From the NCBI GenBank assembly GCA_958299035.1, contig CATQJL010000223.1, positions 9,847,753 through 9,911,752 of the forward strand: a stretch of 64,000 bases of DNA, written 5' to 3'. The first letter of the stretch is position 1. Each line of letters begins with the position of its first letter. The translations under genes were made by a program, and so were the position numbers. This DNA is from Cylicocyclus nassatus. Taxonomy: Eukaryota; Nematoda; Chromadorea; Rhabditida; Strongylidae. This document shows positions 54,600-64,000 of this stretch, one piece after another. Below the pieces are notes generated by a model that worked only from the letters and a program-made list of their open reading frames with translations, had not been told where the DNA came from and ran no database searches.

Positions 54600-57500
54600 A
54601 GAGCGAGCTTGTCCTCAAGCGGAGAGATATACGGAATGAACGATGTGACGTAGGGGACTGCTTGGAAGAGGCAGTAACATGTAGTTGTAGGAAGTGAACA
54701 GCGTATTATATCTCGGAAATTGACAAAGGAGAATAGTTGGAGTGGAGATTTTAGGAGTATAATGTGACCGGTATTTGAATGTTGATACGGGGAAGTTGTG
54801 GGTTGGAAGGGAACTTGTTGAGAACATGTTAATAAAAAAAAATAGCGTGGTGAGCAGAAATTACATAGAAACCGAAAGTATTGAGCGATATTGGATGACA
54901 TTAGTGATTCTGAATTTATATTTTACATGAAGTAGTTAAGCAACATGTGGAATTTTAGGAAGTATAATAAAATAAGGCATTGTATAATTTGAACCGAGTG
55001 ACATATGGTTATACAGCATATAAATAATGCGATCGATTAGAAAACGGAGAGGAAGATTTTGATGCAGAATTGAGCACAACAAACTGTGTTTAATTCAACA
55101 TAGTGGCAAATTTTGAGTGTTAGAGAAAAGGGAAATTTTTTTTTCGCTGCCTAGAACAAAATATTTTTTCCATTCTTTGAACTGCCGTATCAAAGAAATT
55201 TGTGCTTATAGATAATCGCAGCGGTGCGGCAAAATAGGTGTAAACAAACTCACGTTGAAAAATATCTCGACAGCAGAAAAAATAAAACTCTGATAGTCGG
55301 ATTTTTTCCAAACTGAGTTTTGCGTTTGAAAATTGTCTTGCAGTCTTGCGACTAAATTCGAGACTACATTCGTGAACAAAATAAACGTGATGTCGTTCAT
55401 GTTCTGATGTTTCCTTTTTTTTAATTGTTTTTTTTTTGGGAAAAAAGTGGTTTTTTTTTTTAGCTACCAGCAAGTTATTTCTTCTGTGAAGCGTTTCGGA
55501 TAAAAGAGAATTGTTCTCTGAAAACAATCCCCATTTAGCTACAAGTAATATTCTCTGAAAATATTTTTAATTGTAGTTCTGATTGCTACGTCTAACAAGG
55601 TAATGCAGACTTGGTTTGTGCAATTGCACAAAACTGGAGGAACTGCTATATTCCAATGTTCTTACCAATAGTGTGTCCATTAATTCGAATCAAAGTCATG
55701 AGCGCGGTTTTCAATGAACTATTACAATCGATGCATGTTTTACAACCATTTTGCGAGCTTCTTCTTTATTTTGAACGTGCGCTTACAGATCTTATCCAGA
55801 AATGCTGAGGCAATGAGCCGACGTGAATTACTTAGAGAAAAAAAAACTTTTTGCTCTTTCGGGTTGTCAAACTCAAAAAGTCAATGCAAACAGGACGATG
55901 AACGCATTTTGTAAAAGAATTTTTTTCATCAGATTTGCGCATAATCAATAGAAAAAAATTGCGTCATGGAAACAACTCGAAATCTTTCAAAAAAAACGTT
56001 CGTCCAGAAACATAGTCTTTTTGGTTAGACTACCAACGCTACCTATTGAATTTTCTTAAATGCAGAAACTGAGCTTGGCCGAGCTGTTGGTTACTGTCGT
56101 TGAATTCAAGGGTGCGAAAGCAGTAAATAGTAATTTCAGACTTTATCATGCTAGCCTTGCTCACACTCTCAAAATTAGTACGATTTGCAAAAAAAAGGTG
56201 TCATTTTATCACTTGGTATGTAGCGACGATACTTGTGGTGTAAAACAGATACATTTAAATTGAGCAATCAAAGTGAAAAGTTCTTTTTTCGGTAAAACTG
56301 ATAGTTTTGGATTTTTCAGTGGCTCAGTAAGGCACCTGAAAATTTTTTTTTGTGATAAGATTGATATGGAAATTTTTTTTTTGCAAATTTTAAGAAGCTT
56401 ATTTGAAAATTGACTGCGGAATCTTAGGATCTGCTTTTTTTTAACTTCTATAGATTGAATTAAAAAGTTTGTCTTTTTGCTGAAAGAAAGTATAATCTTG
56501 CTGGCTCTTTTTTTTTTGAAAAGACAGACCAGAAAGGTTGCACATTTCACATCATCCTCTAAGAAAAAAGTTTTTTTTTCATGACGATTTTCAAAAAAAA
56601 TTGCAAACTAAGTTTAATGTTTTGTTTTCTTTGAAAATGTCTTTCTTCTTAGTTTGAAAATGTTTTCGGAGATTTTTATGAACGCTTCTGCAAAAGAATC
56701 AGAGGTTTCTCTGATGGATGACAAATTTCGGAAAGTGGATGACTGAAAAGTTCGTAGCTCTTGTGAAAAAAATAATTTCAAGTTAGAAATCTTACTGCCA
56801 AAATGTGAGTGTGAGTTTTTGTCCGGAGTCCAGTTATAGCCCCTGTTCTGGTATGAGGGCTGGTTTGAATAGTAGTTTCTTCCTGAATACATTTTTATGA
56901 TGAGAGAAAAAACTTCTAGCAACTGGACACTATGAATAACTATCCACTTTTCCTATTATGAAGAGTTCAACCTTGTTAAGAAACTTTATCTCTTTCTATT
57001 TCAGAATTTTCAGCAGAAATGTTCTCTGAAAACAATTCTACTTCACATTTCGCAAACACTATGTGAACATACTAAGTATTGTGATCTGAAAACTATTAAA
57101 AGTGAAAGAAATCTCCTTTCCTGCTGTGTTACAACCGCATTTTGCGTATACCAACAATTGCTTGAAATTTCTGATGTAGATTAAAAGAAAAAAAGAAGGC
57201 GCGATATTCTCAAATTGTTCAGCCTCATAGGATAGCCTTTTTCCCTTAGAAAATGGATGAACACAACCAAAGTTACTAAATACTGATGAATAGTGCAAAG
57301 TTGTTTAAGCAGTGCTGTCCTAATTTCTTCTCAAAGAAGATGGAGTTGGATGTTGGGTCTGATATTAATTCTGTATTTTAAGAACTTTGTGGAGCAAAAC
57401 CCTAAAAGTTGATCGTGCAAAATTTTTTTTAGTTTTTTTTTCAGATTTACAACAAAGTTGGAAAATTGTCAGTTCTAAGCAAATGTATATGCAAGCACCG

Positions 57501-58604
57501 TGTAGCTGATGCAGAGAGTTGCAATATTTTAAATGCATGGCGTCCACAAGAATGAAATTTTCGAAAGTGTTTTGAAATTGAAATGGATAACCTGGCGATT
57601 TTTTTTCGCTTTTCTTGTTTTCTTTTTTTTAGGCATTTCAAGAAAATTTTAATTCGAAATTGGCATCAGGTCGTTTCTCATTAAAGAAATGTTTGGCAGT
57701 TTGAGTTGAAGAGGAAAGTGATTGAAGGCTCGAAATATTACCAAGTAGACGTGGTAGGAGCAAAACAATGTGATTAAGAACATTAGCATGTACAAAAACT
57801 CAAAAAAATCACTTCCAAACTTTTAATCATTCAAGGAAGCTTTTTCACTTAGTCACTTGGTAGCATCCTTTCCTCTAATTTTTTTTTTGTAGAATTTTGA
57901 GGTTTTTTGAGCTGAAAGTATGGTAATTCTATTTTTGAGGAAAGGATGCTACCGCAAATGTGATAACATTATTATTATCTCTATATCTAACGTTTCCAAC
58001 CTTGGAGCAATGAAAAATTAAAGGATATAAGATTTCATCTTGATTGCGCTTTTTTTTTCTGCCATCTAAACCACAAGCAAAGGACCGATAATTTTGGTTG
58101 TTTTTTTTTTACAATAAGAATTTGATGATATATCACTACTTATAAGTATAGCTTAACGAGTATGAATGTTAGAAGCAGAGGATGTTAAGTAACTCAGATC
58201 GTTAGTTTTTTTTTTAGAATCTGTACTCCAAAGTTGAACTAATTCAAAAATTTCAAGTTCAAGCGTCTAAAGATTAATGCATATGGCGGAGTATCCAACA
58301 GAATTGATTGCATTTATGAAGCAAGACTCGCTGTTTTTGCATTTGCACATATTAGAACGCAGTTATTTGGGTACAATATGGAAGCGCATTATTTTGACTA
58401 TAGATTCGAAGGACAAAGACTACTGGATTTTTCTTTCAAGAGCAGCAATGATTGTCATCTTATTTTTGATAGATGGTGACTGTTCCTCAAAATCGAGGCT
58501 ATCAATCTACTTGAATAACTTGAAAAAGACGATGAGTATCAGCTCTTGAATTTAAATAACATGAGATCTGATCTATGCATGATCGATTTGGGCGTGATCA
58601 GTTA
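54600..58604. other. Unexplained T-rich interior of the LTR element
   Basis: About 4 kb with many runs of 8-10 T on the plus strand. Short frames occur on both strands (for example plus 55611-55808, 56060-56263, 58277-58549; minus 55120-55527, 56614-56922), but none shows a known domain. Candidate splice signals can be found but do not give a consistent frame. It may be captured host DNA, a strongly decayed pol region, or other nested repeats. Confidence 0.5.
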
Positions 58605-59060
58605 TCAACATTGTGAAACTATTGGCAACCGTAGAAAATCTAACTCAAAAGTTGCGTAATTCCTCTCATGCCTTTTTAAACGGCGACTGCGATGTGCGAT
58701 CAAATATACACTACTAGTCTCCGGATTGACTTGTAGGAGGCACGCGCCGAGACCGATGGTTGATGCATCGGTGTGGATGATATAGGGTTTTCCTAGAATA
58801 GGAAGCACTAAAACAAGCGCATCCACTAGGGCATGTTTTAATGCTTGGAATGCTATTTCTTACTCCTTGCTCCAAAGAAACGCTGCATCTTTTCTAAGAA
58901 GTTTGTTCAATGAATGGGAAATTGTAGCTAAACGCGGTAAATCTTCAAAAGTACGATCCTGCACTAATAATGATTTGAGTACTATTGTTATCTGTGAGGC
59001 GCGGAACATTACTAGAGCTGGCAAACCTTTTTTTAAAGCTTTCATGCGTGTACATTCTTG
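58605..59060 (-). pseudogene. Ty3-type RT C-terminus and RNase H fragment
   Basis: The minus strand reads the RT thumb and connection: LATISHSLNKLLRKDAAFLWSK, an in-frame TAA at 58860-58862, then IAFQALKHALVDAL. RNase H begins with IIHTDASTIGLGACLLQ (first catalytic Asp in TDAS), then RRLKRHERNYATFELDFL. Order and spacing match Ty3-type pol proteins. The frame is lost at 58605, before the remaining catalytic residues, and no integrase follows. It supports minus orientation for the surrounding LTR element. Confidence 0.85.
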
Positions 59061-59084
59061 CTAAATAGTACATTATAATCTCTA

Positions 59085-59680
59085 AATGTTTGAAAAAGTA
59101 TAAACTTTGCATGTTTTGTTATTCGACAGCATAAAGTAAATGTTACGATAATATAAGTTGCGTAAGACATACGGCAGCGGCATATCGGGCGCAACTGTTG
59201 TTGTTGGCAGTATAAGTTGCATAAGAACAGACGCTAAGGGGTCATACCGTGCAACTGTTGTTACTGGCCGTATATCATAATCGTAAAAGGATAGGTTACG
59301 CAATTTTTAATCCTGTTCCAAGGCTTATCGCGACACAAAGCAGACGCGAGCTTGCGCGTTCGGGCTGAGAGGTCATTCGCTCAAATAAAAATATTTGTCG
59401 CGGGTCACATGCTTACAACTTACGAGGGCCGTCGCGTTGCTTTTTAGCCAAAAGGGGGTCACCGCGCGCGGACAGTAGCACTGGGTTTTGCTAAATTGCC
59501 TGAGAGTTCGAAGCATTACGATTGGTCGACACTTCCCAGCAGAAGTTATCTGCAGTGGGCCAGCAGATTTATCTTTCTGGGTCTAATACTGCAGATTTGA
59601 ATTTTAAGCTAGCGATTGCGAACAAGTCCATTGTCTAATTATAAAAAATAAAAAAAATAAAATAAGTTAACAAAAATTCA
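59085..59680. other. Element interior with short imperfect repeats
   Basis: GCAACTGTTGTT(G/A)(T/C)TGGC and TATAAGTTGC(G/A)TAAG recur within 59150-59275. A more GC-rich patch at 59320-59480 contains no recognised gene. Confidence 0.4.
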
Positions 59681-59820
59681 CGGAATCACGGTTTCACGGA
59701 TTCACGGATCACGGATCACGGATTCACGGATCACGGATCACGGCATCACGGATCACGGCTGCTAAATGCGCTTTTTAAATTCACGGATTCACGGATTCAC
59801 GGAATCACGGATCACGGAAA
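59680..59820. repeat. ATCACGG / ATTCACGG minisatellite
   Basis: About 16 units of ATCACGG or ATTCACGG in two blocks separated by about 30 bp (GCTGCTAAATGCGC...). Lies within the LTR element interior near its 5' end. Confidence 0.9.
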
Positions 59821-60158
59821 ATGCGAGCGCTTTACGAAAGAAAGAAATTGACAAAATGGGACTGTTCGCAGGACTGTATAAATAATTTTTATTTTATTTT
59901 ATTTAATAATTTTTTTCTTTCTGAAAAGATTAAATATTTGACTCACACAGAGATTAGATATTTCACTCACACAGCTAATATATTTGTGCAACATAAAAAA
60001 AAACACTCACACACAGTTGTTCGTTGGTGACGTCCGTAGCGATCGATCGAATTGTAGAAGGGGGGGGGGTAAGTTTTTGGAACCCATATCAAAAGTTGAG
60101 AAGAGAAAAAAAAATTATTCTAGAATTCTAAAAAAAGAAATCTTCCCTGGGACCTCCA

Positions 60159-60373
60159 TGTCAAGTCTAGGGGTGTACGGGCCCTAGCTTGATGTGTAGC
60201 GGTACAGGTTGGTATTATATATATTTATTATCTACATATTACAAGAAAGGGGAAGGGGGAAGACTGACTAGGCAGCCTTACGGGACGCGGTCGTAGGGGG
60301 TCACTGGCTCCTATCTGACCTTCTCGGCCAGCTCACGGGAGAGCAGCAGGCGGAGCTTAGCTGCGTCCCGACA
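60159..60373 (-). repeat. 5' LTR (215 bp) of the minus-strand element
   Basis: By eye identical to 54178-54392. On the minus strand it is followed by TGGAGGTCCCAGGG (plus 60145-60158), where a tRNA primer site is expected. TACA target copy at 60374-60377. Confidence 0.85.
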
Positions 60374-61045
60374 TACACCTCATTTCCCGCTCCCTGTGTT
60401 GTTTTCGAAATCAGCATGCCCACTTACCCCCTGTGCCAACTCCCAGCCCTGTAGCTCAAACGTCGAATCGATAAAATCGATAGATGTTGTCGATAATCCT
60501 GAAAACTAATAAAGTATTCGTAATCAGCATACTCGATTACCCCCCTGTGCAAACTCCCAGCCCCACAGGTCAAACTTTACAAAAAATCGATAAAATCGAT
60601 AAAAGTAATCGATAATTCTGGAAACTAATATTGTATTCAGAATCCCCATGCTCGATTACCCCCCTGTGCGAACTCCCAGCCCCGTAGCTCAAACTTTGCA
60701 AAAAAATCGATAAAATCGATAAAAGTAATCGATAATCCTGAAAACCAATATTGTATTCGGAATCCCCATGCTCGATTACCCCCCTGTGCCAACTCCCAGC
60801 CCCGTAGATGAACTCTGCAAAAAAATCGATAAAAATCGATAAAATCGATATCGATCGATGACGAAAAGTAGCCTACGACACCCGCCGGGGCCCGAAGTGT
60901 ATGTGTGCCAAGTTTGGTCCGGATCGGTTCAAAAATGGAATTTCCTCTTCGGAACATACGTACACACAGACAGACATACAGACAGACAGACAGACATACA
61001 TACATACAAACAGACATTCAGCTTTATGTATAAGAAGATTCATTC

Positions 61046-61744
61046 ATTCGATGAAAAATTCTCGAATTACCCAAGTATAGTTGACACCCCTCCTGTGAAG
61101 TTGGCACCAAATATGGTACGAGGGAGGGAGCAATATTTTTTTAAAAATGGGTCCGGAAAACGAAAAAGTAGCTACAAAACCTCTTCTTCCAGCCGCCAAG
61201 CCAGTTGAATCAAAGGTTAGCACACAAACAGAGCAAAATCAAAGTACAAGTAGCCTCCAGACTTCTAGTTAATCATTTCCAATTTTAAAAGAGTTTCATG
61301 TTCGTGCATGGTTACATTCAACATCTCAGACTATTTAAAAGCGAATAAAACTTGACAACATTGTGCAAATGGAGTACAACAATATTGAAGCGTTGAACCC
61401 CTCAAACTAGAAAGTTCAAAAACTGAACTGCTGTCATTCTCTATACACTCTTTGTTAGTAACTCTGAAAAAGAGATTTAGCAAAGTCCTAAAAGCTGATA
61501 AAAAAGTGCATTAAAAGCTTTTTTCTATTTTTTTTTGTACGACTGTGCCAGTGGCGTGCCCAAAATTTCCGTTCGGTGGGGTTGGGGGGAGGACGACAGA
61601 AGCTTTATAAATGAAGAACTCCGAAAAACTTTTGAAGATACTTCTCAAAATTTTGCGGGGCCATAACCCCGATATTTCAGGAAAAGGGGACGTGGCGGCA
61701 GCTACGCCCCGAAAAAAATTTTTACAAGACTAATTTTATTTTCA
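61046..61744. other. Unit B sequence resumed, no gene
   Basis: From about 61186 homology with unit A (28085-28320, then 31620-31950) resumes. It includes the truncated arm of the 27951 element and the CAGTGGCGTGCCC remnant at 61549. No gene seen. Confidence 0.6.
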
Positions 61745-62815
61745 ACTAGCTGGCTTACCCGGCTCCGCCGTATCCGGACCAAACTTGGCACACATACACT
61801 TCGGGCCCCGGCGGGTGTCACAGTCCACTTTTCGTTATCGATCGATGTCGATTTTACCGATTTTTATCGACTTTTTTGCAGAGTTCACCTACAGGGCTAG
61901 GAGTTGGCACAGGGGGGAAGTGAGCATGGGGATTCCGAATACAATATTAGTTTTCAGAATTATCGATTACTTTTATTGATTTTATCGATTTTTTGTAAAT
62001 TTTGACATGCGGGGCTGGGATTTTGCACAGGGGGGGTAATCGAGCATGCTGATTACGAACACAATATTAGTTTTCAGGATCGTTCATTACTTTTATCGAT
62101 TTTATCGATTTTTTTTGTAAAGTTTGACCTGCCGGGCTGGGAGTTTGTACAGGGGGGTAATCGAGCATGCAGATTACGAATACAATAATAGTTTTCAAGA
62201 TTATCGTCCATTACTTTTATCGATTTTATCGATTTTTTGAAAATTTGAGCTAGGGGGCTGGAATTTGGCACAGGGGTGTAATAGCATGCTGATCACCCCC
62301 CTTGGGGATGATCAGTATGCTCGATTACCCCCCTGTGCCAACTCCCAGCCCCCTAGCTCAAACTTTGCAAAAAAATCGATAAAATCGATAAAAGTAATCG
62401 ATAATCCCGAAAACCAATATTGTATTCGGAATCCCCATGCTCGATTACCCTCCTGTGCCAACTCCCAGCCCCGTAGCTCAAACTTTGCAAAAAAATCGAT
62501 AAAATCGATAAAAGTAATCGATAATCCCGAAAACCAATATTGTATTCGGAATCCCCATGCTCGATTACCCCCCTGTGCCAACTCCCAGCCCCGTAGGTGA
62601 ACTCAGCAAAAAAATCGATAAAAATCGATAAAATCGATATCGATCGATGACGAAAAGTAGCCTATGACACCCGCCGGGGCCCGAAGTGTATGTGTGCCAA
62701 GTTTGGTCCGGATCGGTTCAGAAATGGAATTTTCTATTCGGAACATACGTACAGACATACAGACAGACAGACATACAGACATACAGACAAACAGACATTC
62801 AGCTTTATATATAAG
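61745..62815. mobile_element. Palindromic TCGAT-minisatellite element, second member
   Basis: Starts CTAGCTGGCTTACCCGGCTC and ends CAGCTTTATATATAAGATA after CAGACAGACA repeats. The left half (about 61770-62290) is the inverse of the right half (62300-62720): four inverted units, then three direct units, of the same 118 bp repeat as at 60400-60870. Flanks join in unit A near 31950, so it inserted after duplication. Confidence 0.8.
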
Positions 62816-63446
62816 ATAAGTTTTAATATTTTCCTAATCATTTACAAGTATAAACAAGTCACTCGATCATTTTTATAACTCGTATAAGCAAGTTCCAAAA
62901 ATTTCGAGACCATTCTCGAGGGAGAGGAGGGGAGGGGAGAGGAGTTTGTTGGATCGTTTAGAAGGAAGCATAATCAACTGAGGGGGAAACAAAAGCACAT
63001 CGAGCTATCAAAACCTTCAAAAAATTTCTCTGCGGCTTGTGGTTCTAACGCACCGCATCCAGGAGCACACAAGAATTTATTGAGTACTTTAGCAACCTCC
63101 CCAAGTCTCGACGATGGTGGAGGGGTTTGTTTGAAGCAGAAAAATTTCAGAAGGGTGCACGGCCGAAATGTTAAGGAAAACTATTGTCATAAACAGGAAT
63201 GAGTTCGTCCTGATCTGACCTGATCACCGAAAGCATCGGAAAAGTTTGAAATCATAAGAAAAAATGATTGAGTATTAGAAGTATTCACTTCTAAAAATTT
63301 GATTGAATATTAGTCAAGCTGGTTTTGATGGAAAGAGACTATAGCAGAATACTCCTAATCAGCTCTACATTCCATATTGTTCATCATCTGTAAAGAAACT
63401 GTAATACGCAGTGAATTCTTTTCCTTGAGATTGTGATCGGCCATTG
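62816..63446. other. Unit B tail, collinear with unit A 31980-32560
   Basis: Anchors: CATTTTTATAACTCGT, ATCCAGGAGCACACAA, AAAGCATCGGAAAA. No coding frame is conserved between the copies. Confidence 0.6.
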
Positions 63447-63590
63447 GAATTATTTCAATATGTCTGAGTAATAGGTGATTTTGTTATAAATGTCTCCTTT
63501 TTTGAACTAGCGACTGGAGCGAGAAGCAAAAGTACAGGTATTATAATATAAAAACCTGTTTATATTGTTTGTTATGCATTTGCTTGATGC

Positions 63591-64000
63591 AACTGGAGCA
63601 ATCCATGCGAAGATGGCCGCACTAAAGGTACAGAGCGCACGAGCGGAGGCCGCAAGGGACCAGAACCTACGAACCTTAATCACTCCTTATGATACAGAGG
63701 GTATAGCATGTCACATATTCCTAACAACCAACTATTACCTCGATAGATGGATATGTTAGTAACGCGAGCCTTTACTGAACTGCTTTTTTGAACATCAAAT
63801 TATCTCTTCACCATGAGTTTAGTTGAAGGGATATTTAGATGTGTGCTCCTTGAGAAGAACCTCGGATAAACTAATGCGCTTTACAAACTCCACATTTCTA
63901 TTTTGTTAGGTAAAGACTATGAATAGATTTCCGAAAAAATTCATTTGCTCCACTTTATTTCAGTTTTTCATTTATGGGCCTTCACTTTCGTCTTTTTATT
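63591..64000. other. Right end of window, no clear gene
   Basis: Homology to the 38239-38370 segment stops near 63590. A frame at 63565-63759 reads GAIHAKMAALKVQSARAEAA, Ala-rich and possibly helical, but lacks support. It may be the start of another element. Confidence 0.3.

Larger units (their letters stand above)
54178..60373 (-). mobile_element. Minus-strand LTR retrotransposon with identical LTRs and aberrant interior
   Basis: Two direct repeats of 215 bp (54178-54392 and 60159-60373) look identical, begin TGTC and end GACA, and are flanked by TACA at 54174-54177 and 60374-60377. On the minus strand, a TGGAGGTCCCAGGG sequence follows the 5' LTR (primer-site-like). A purine run, GAAGGAATGGAGA, precedes the 3' LTR. 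A Ty3-type RT end plus RNase H fragment lies on the same strand. The order fits an LTR element read right to left. Gag, protease, most of RT and integrase are not visible. About 3.5 kb (55.1-58.6 kb) is T-rich on the plus strand with no known domain. Identical LTRs imply recent insertion or gene conversion. Confidence 0.82.
54074..61045. mobile_element. ACCCGGCTCCGC repeat element, split by an LTR retrotransposon
   Basis: Left end CTAGCTTGCTTACCCGGCTC (about 54075) and right end near 61045, after CAGACAGACA-type repeats and CAGCTTTATGTATAAGAAG. Inside, at 60400-60870, units of about 118 bp repeat four times: TCGATAAAATCGATAAAAGT, then CTCGATTACCCCCCTGTG and CAACTCCCAGCCCCGTAG. A second, palindromic member is at 61745-62815. 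The type of element is not known to me. Confidence 0.6.
38885..63590. repeat. Segmental duplication unit B
   Basis: Tandem partner of unit A; see that entry for anchors. Unit B carries its own insertions relative to A: 39540-40465 inside intron 1 of the gene copy, the Penelope fragment ending near 44583, 44706-44865, 44912-45519, the RTE at 45863-49192, the cluster at about 50750-61185 and the palindrome at about 61745-62815. Confidence 0.85.

Noticed and set aside
56614..56922. Minus-strand ORF with a Tyr/Ser/Asn-rich start (MYSGRNYYSNQPSYQNRGY) and a neat GTAAGA...TTTTCAG intron
   Set aside because: The 53 bp intron would change frame and reach a stop after about 15 codons, so the spliced model fails; no family is recognised.
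61064..61080. Match to the nematode spliced leader (AATTACCCAAGT)
   Set aside because: Only about 12 bases match; there is no Sm site or hairpins of an SL RNA after it, and the flank belongs to a repeat.

Overview
The window looks like nuclear DNA of a nematode, probably a parasitic clade V (strongylid-type) species. The evidence is indirect. Host-type exons are tiny and separated by 44-54 bp introns with short AT-rich acceptors. RTE-clade and CR1-like LINEs, Ty3-type LTR elements, Penelope-like elements and many fold-back MITEs are packed together. There is no bacterial gene organisation, and I see no rRNA or tRNA gene. Species cannot be fixed from the sequence alone.

Layout. 1-1440: 3' part of a Penelope-like element (RT, GIY-YIG, hammerhead-like motif). 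1732-4816: Ty3-type LTR element with a perfect 5 bp target duplication and an internal deletion of RT/RNase H. 4981-5429: MITE. 6475-10079: CR1/Jockey-type LINE, interrupted in its 3' end by an RTE LINE (10080-13335) with a 13 bp target duplication. 13679-18005: a MITE field, including three copies of a mariner-like TA-flanked fold-back element of about 675 bp.

From about 19.66 kb to the end the window is a diverged tandem segmental duplication. Unit A is about 19.66-38.37 kb and unit B about 38.89-63.59 kb. Each unit carries a copy of a small secreted-protein gene. Copy A (20268-21017) is an intact four-exon gene of about 199 aa; copy B (39495-41190) has a stop at codon 2 and later lesions. 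Splice sites and reading frame agree between the copies, which supports the gene model. Later insertions split the units. Unit A gained a 3.3 kb TIR element, a block with a Penelope-related hammerhead element, a satellite array of about 3 kb with a 956 bp higher-order period, and a TTAA-flanked MITE whose empty site lies beside it. Unit B gained Penelope fragments, two MITEs, an RTE LINE (45863-49192, 10 bp target duplication), another TA fold-back MITE, a minus-strand LTR element with two apparently identical 215 bp LTRs (54178-60373), and a large palindrome built from a TCGAT-rich minisatellite.

Apart from the secreted-protein gene pair, one possible signal-peptide exon at 18.6-18.7 kb (minus strand) and one conserved membrane-segment ORF pair, I see no convincing host genes. 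The most interesting signals are the four hammerhead-like motifs, the duplicated secreted-protein locus, the higher-order satellite and the LTR element with an unexplained T-rich interior.
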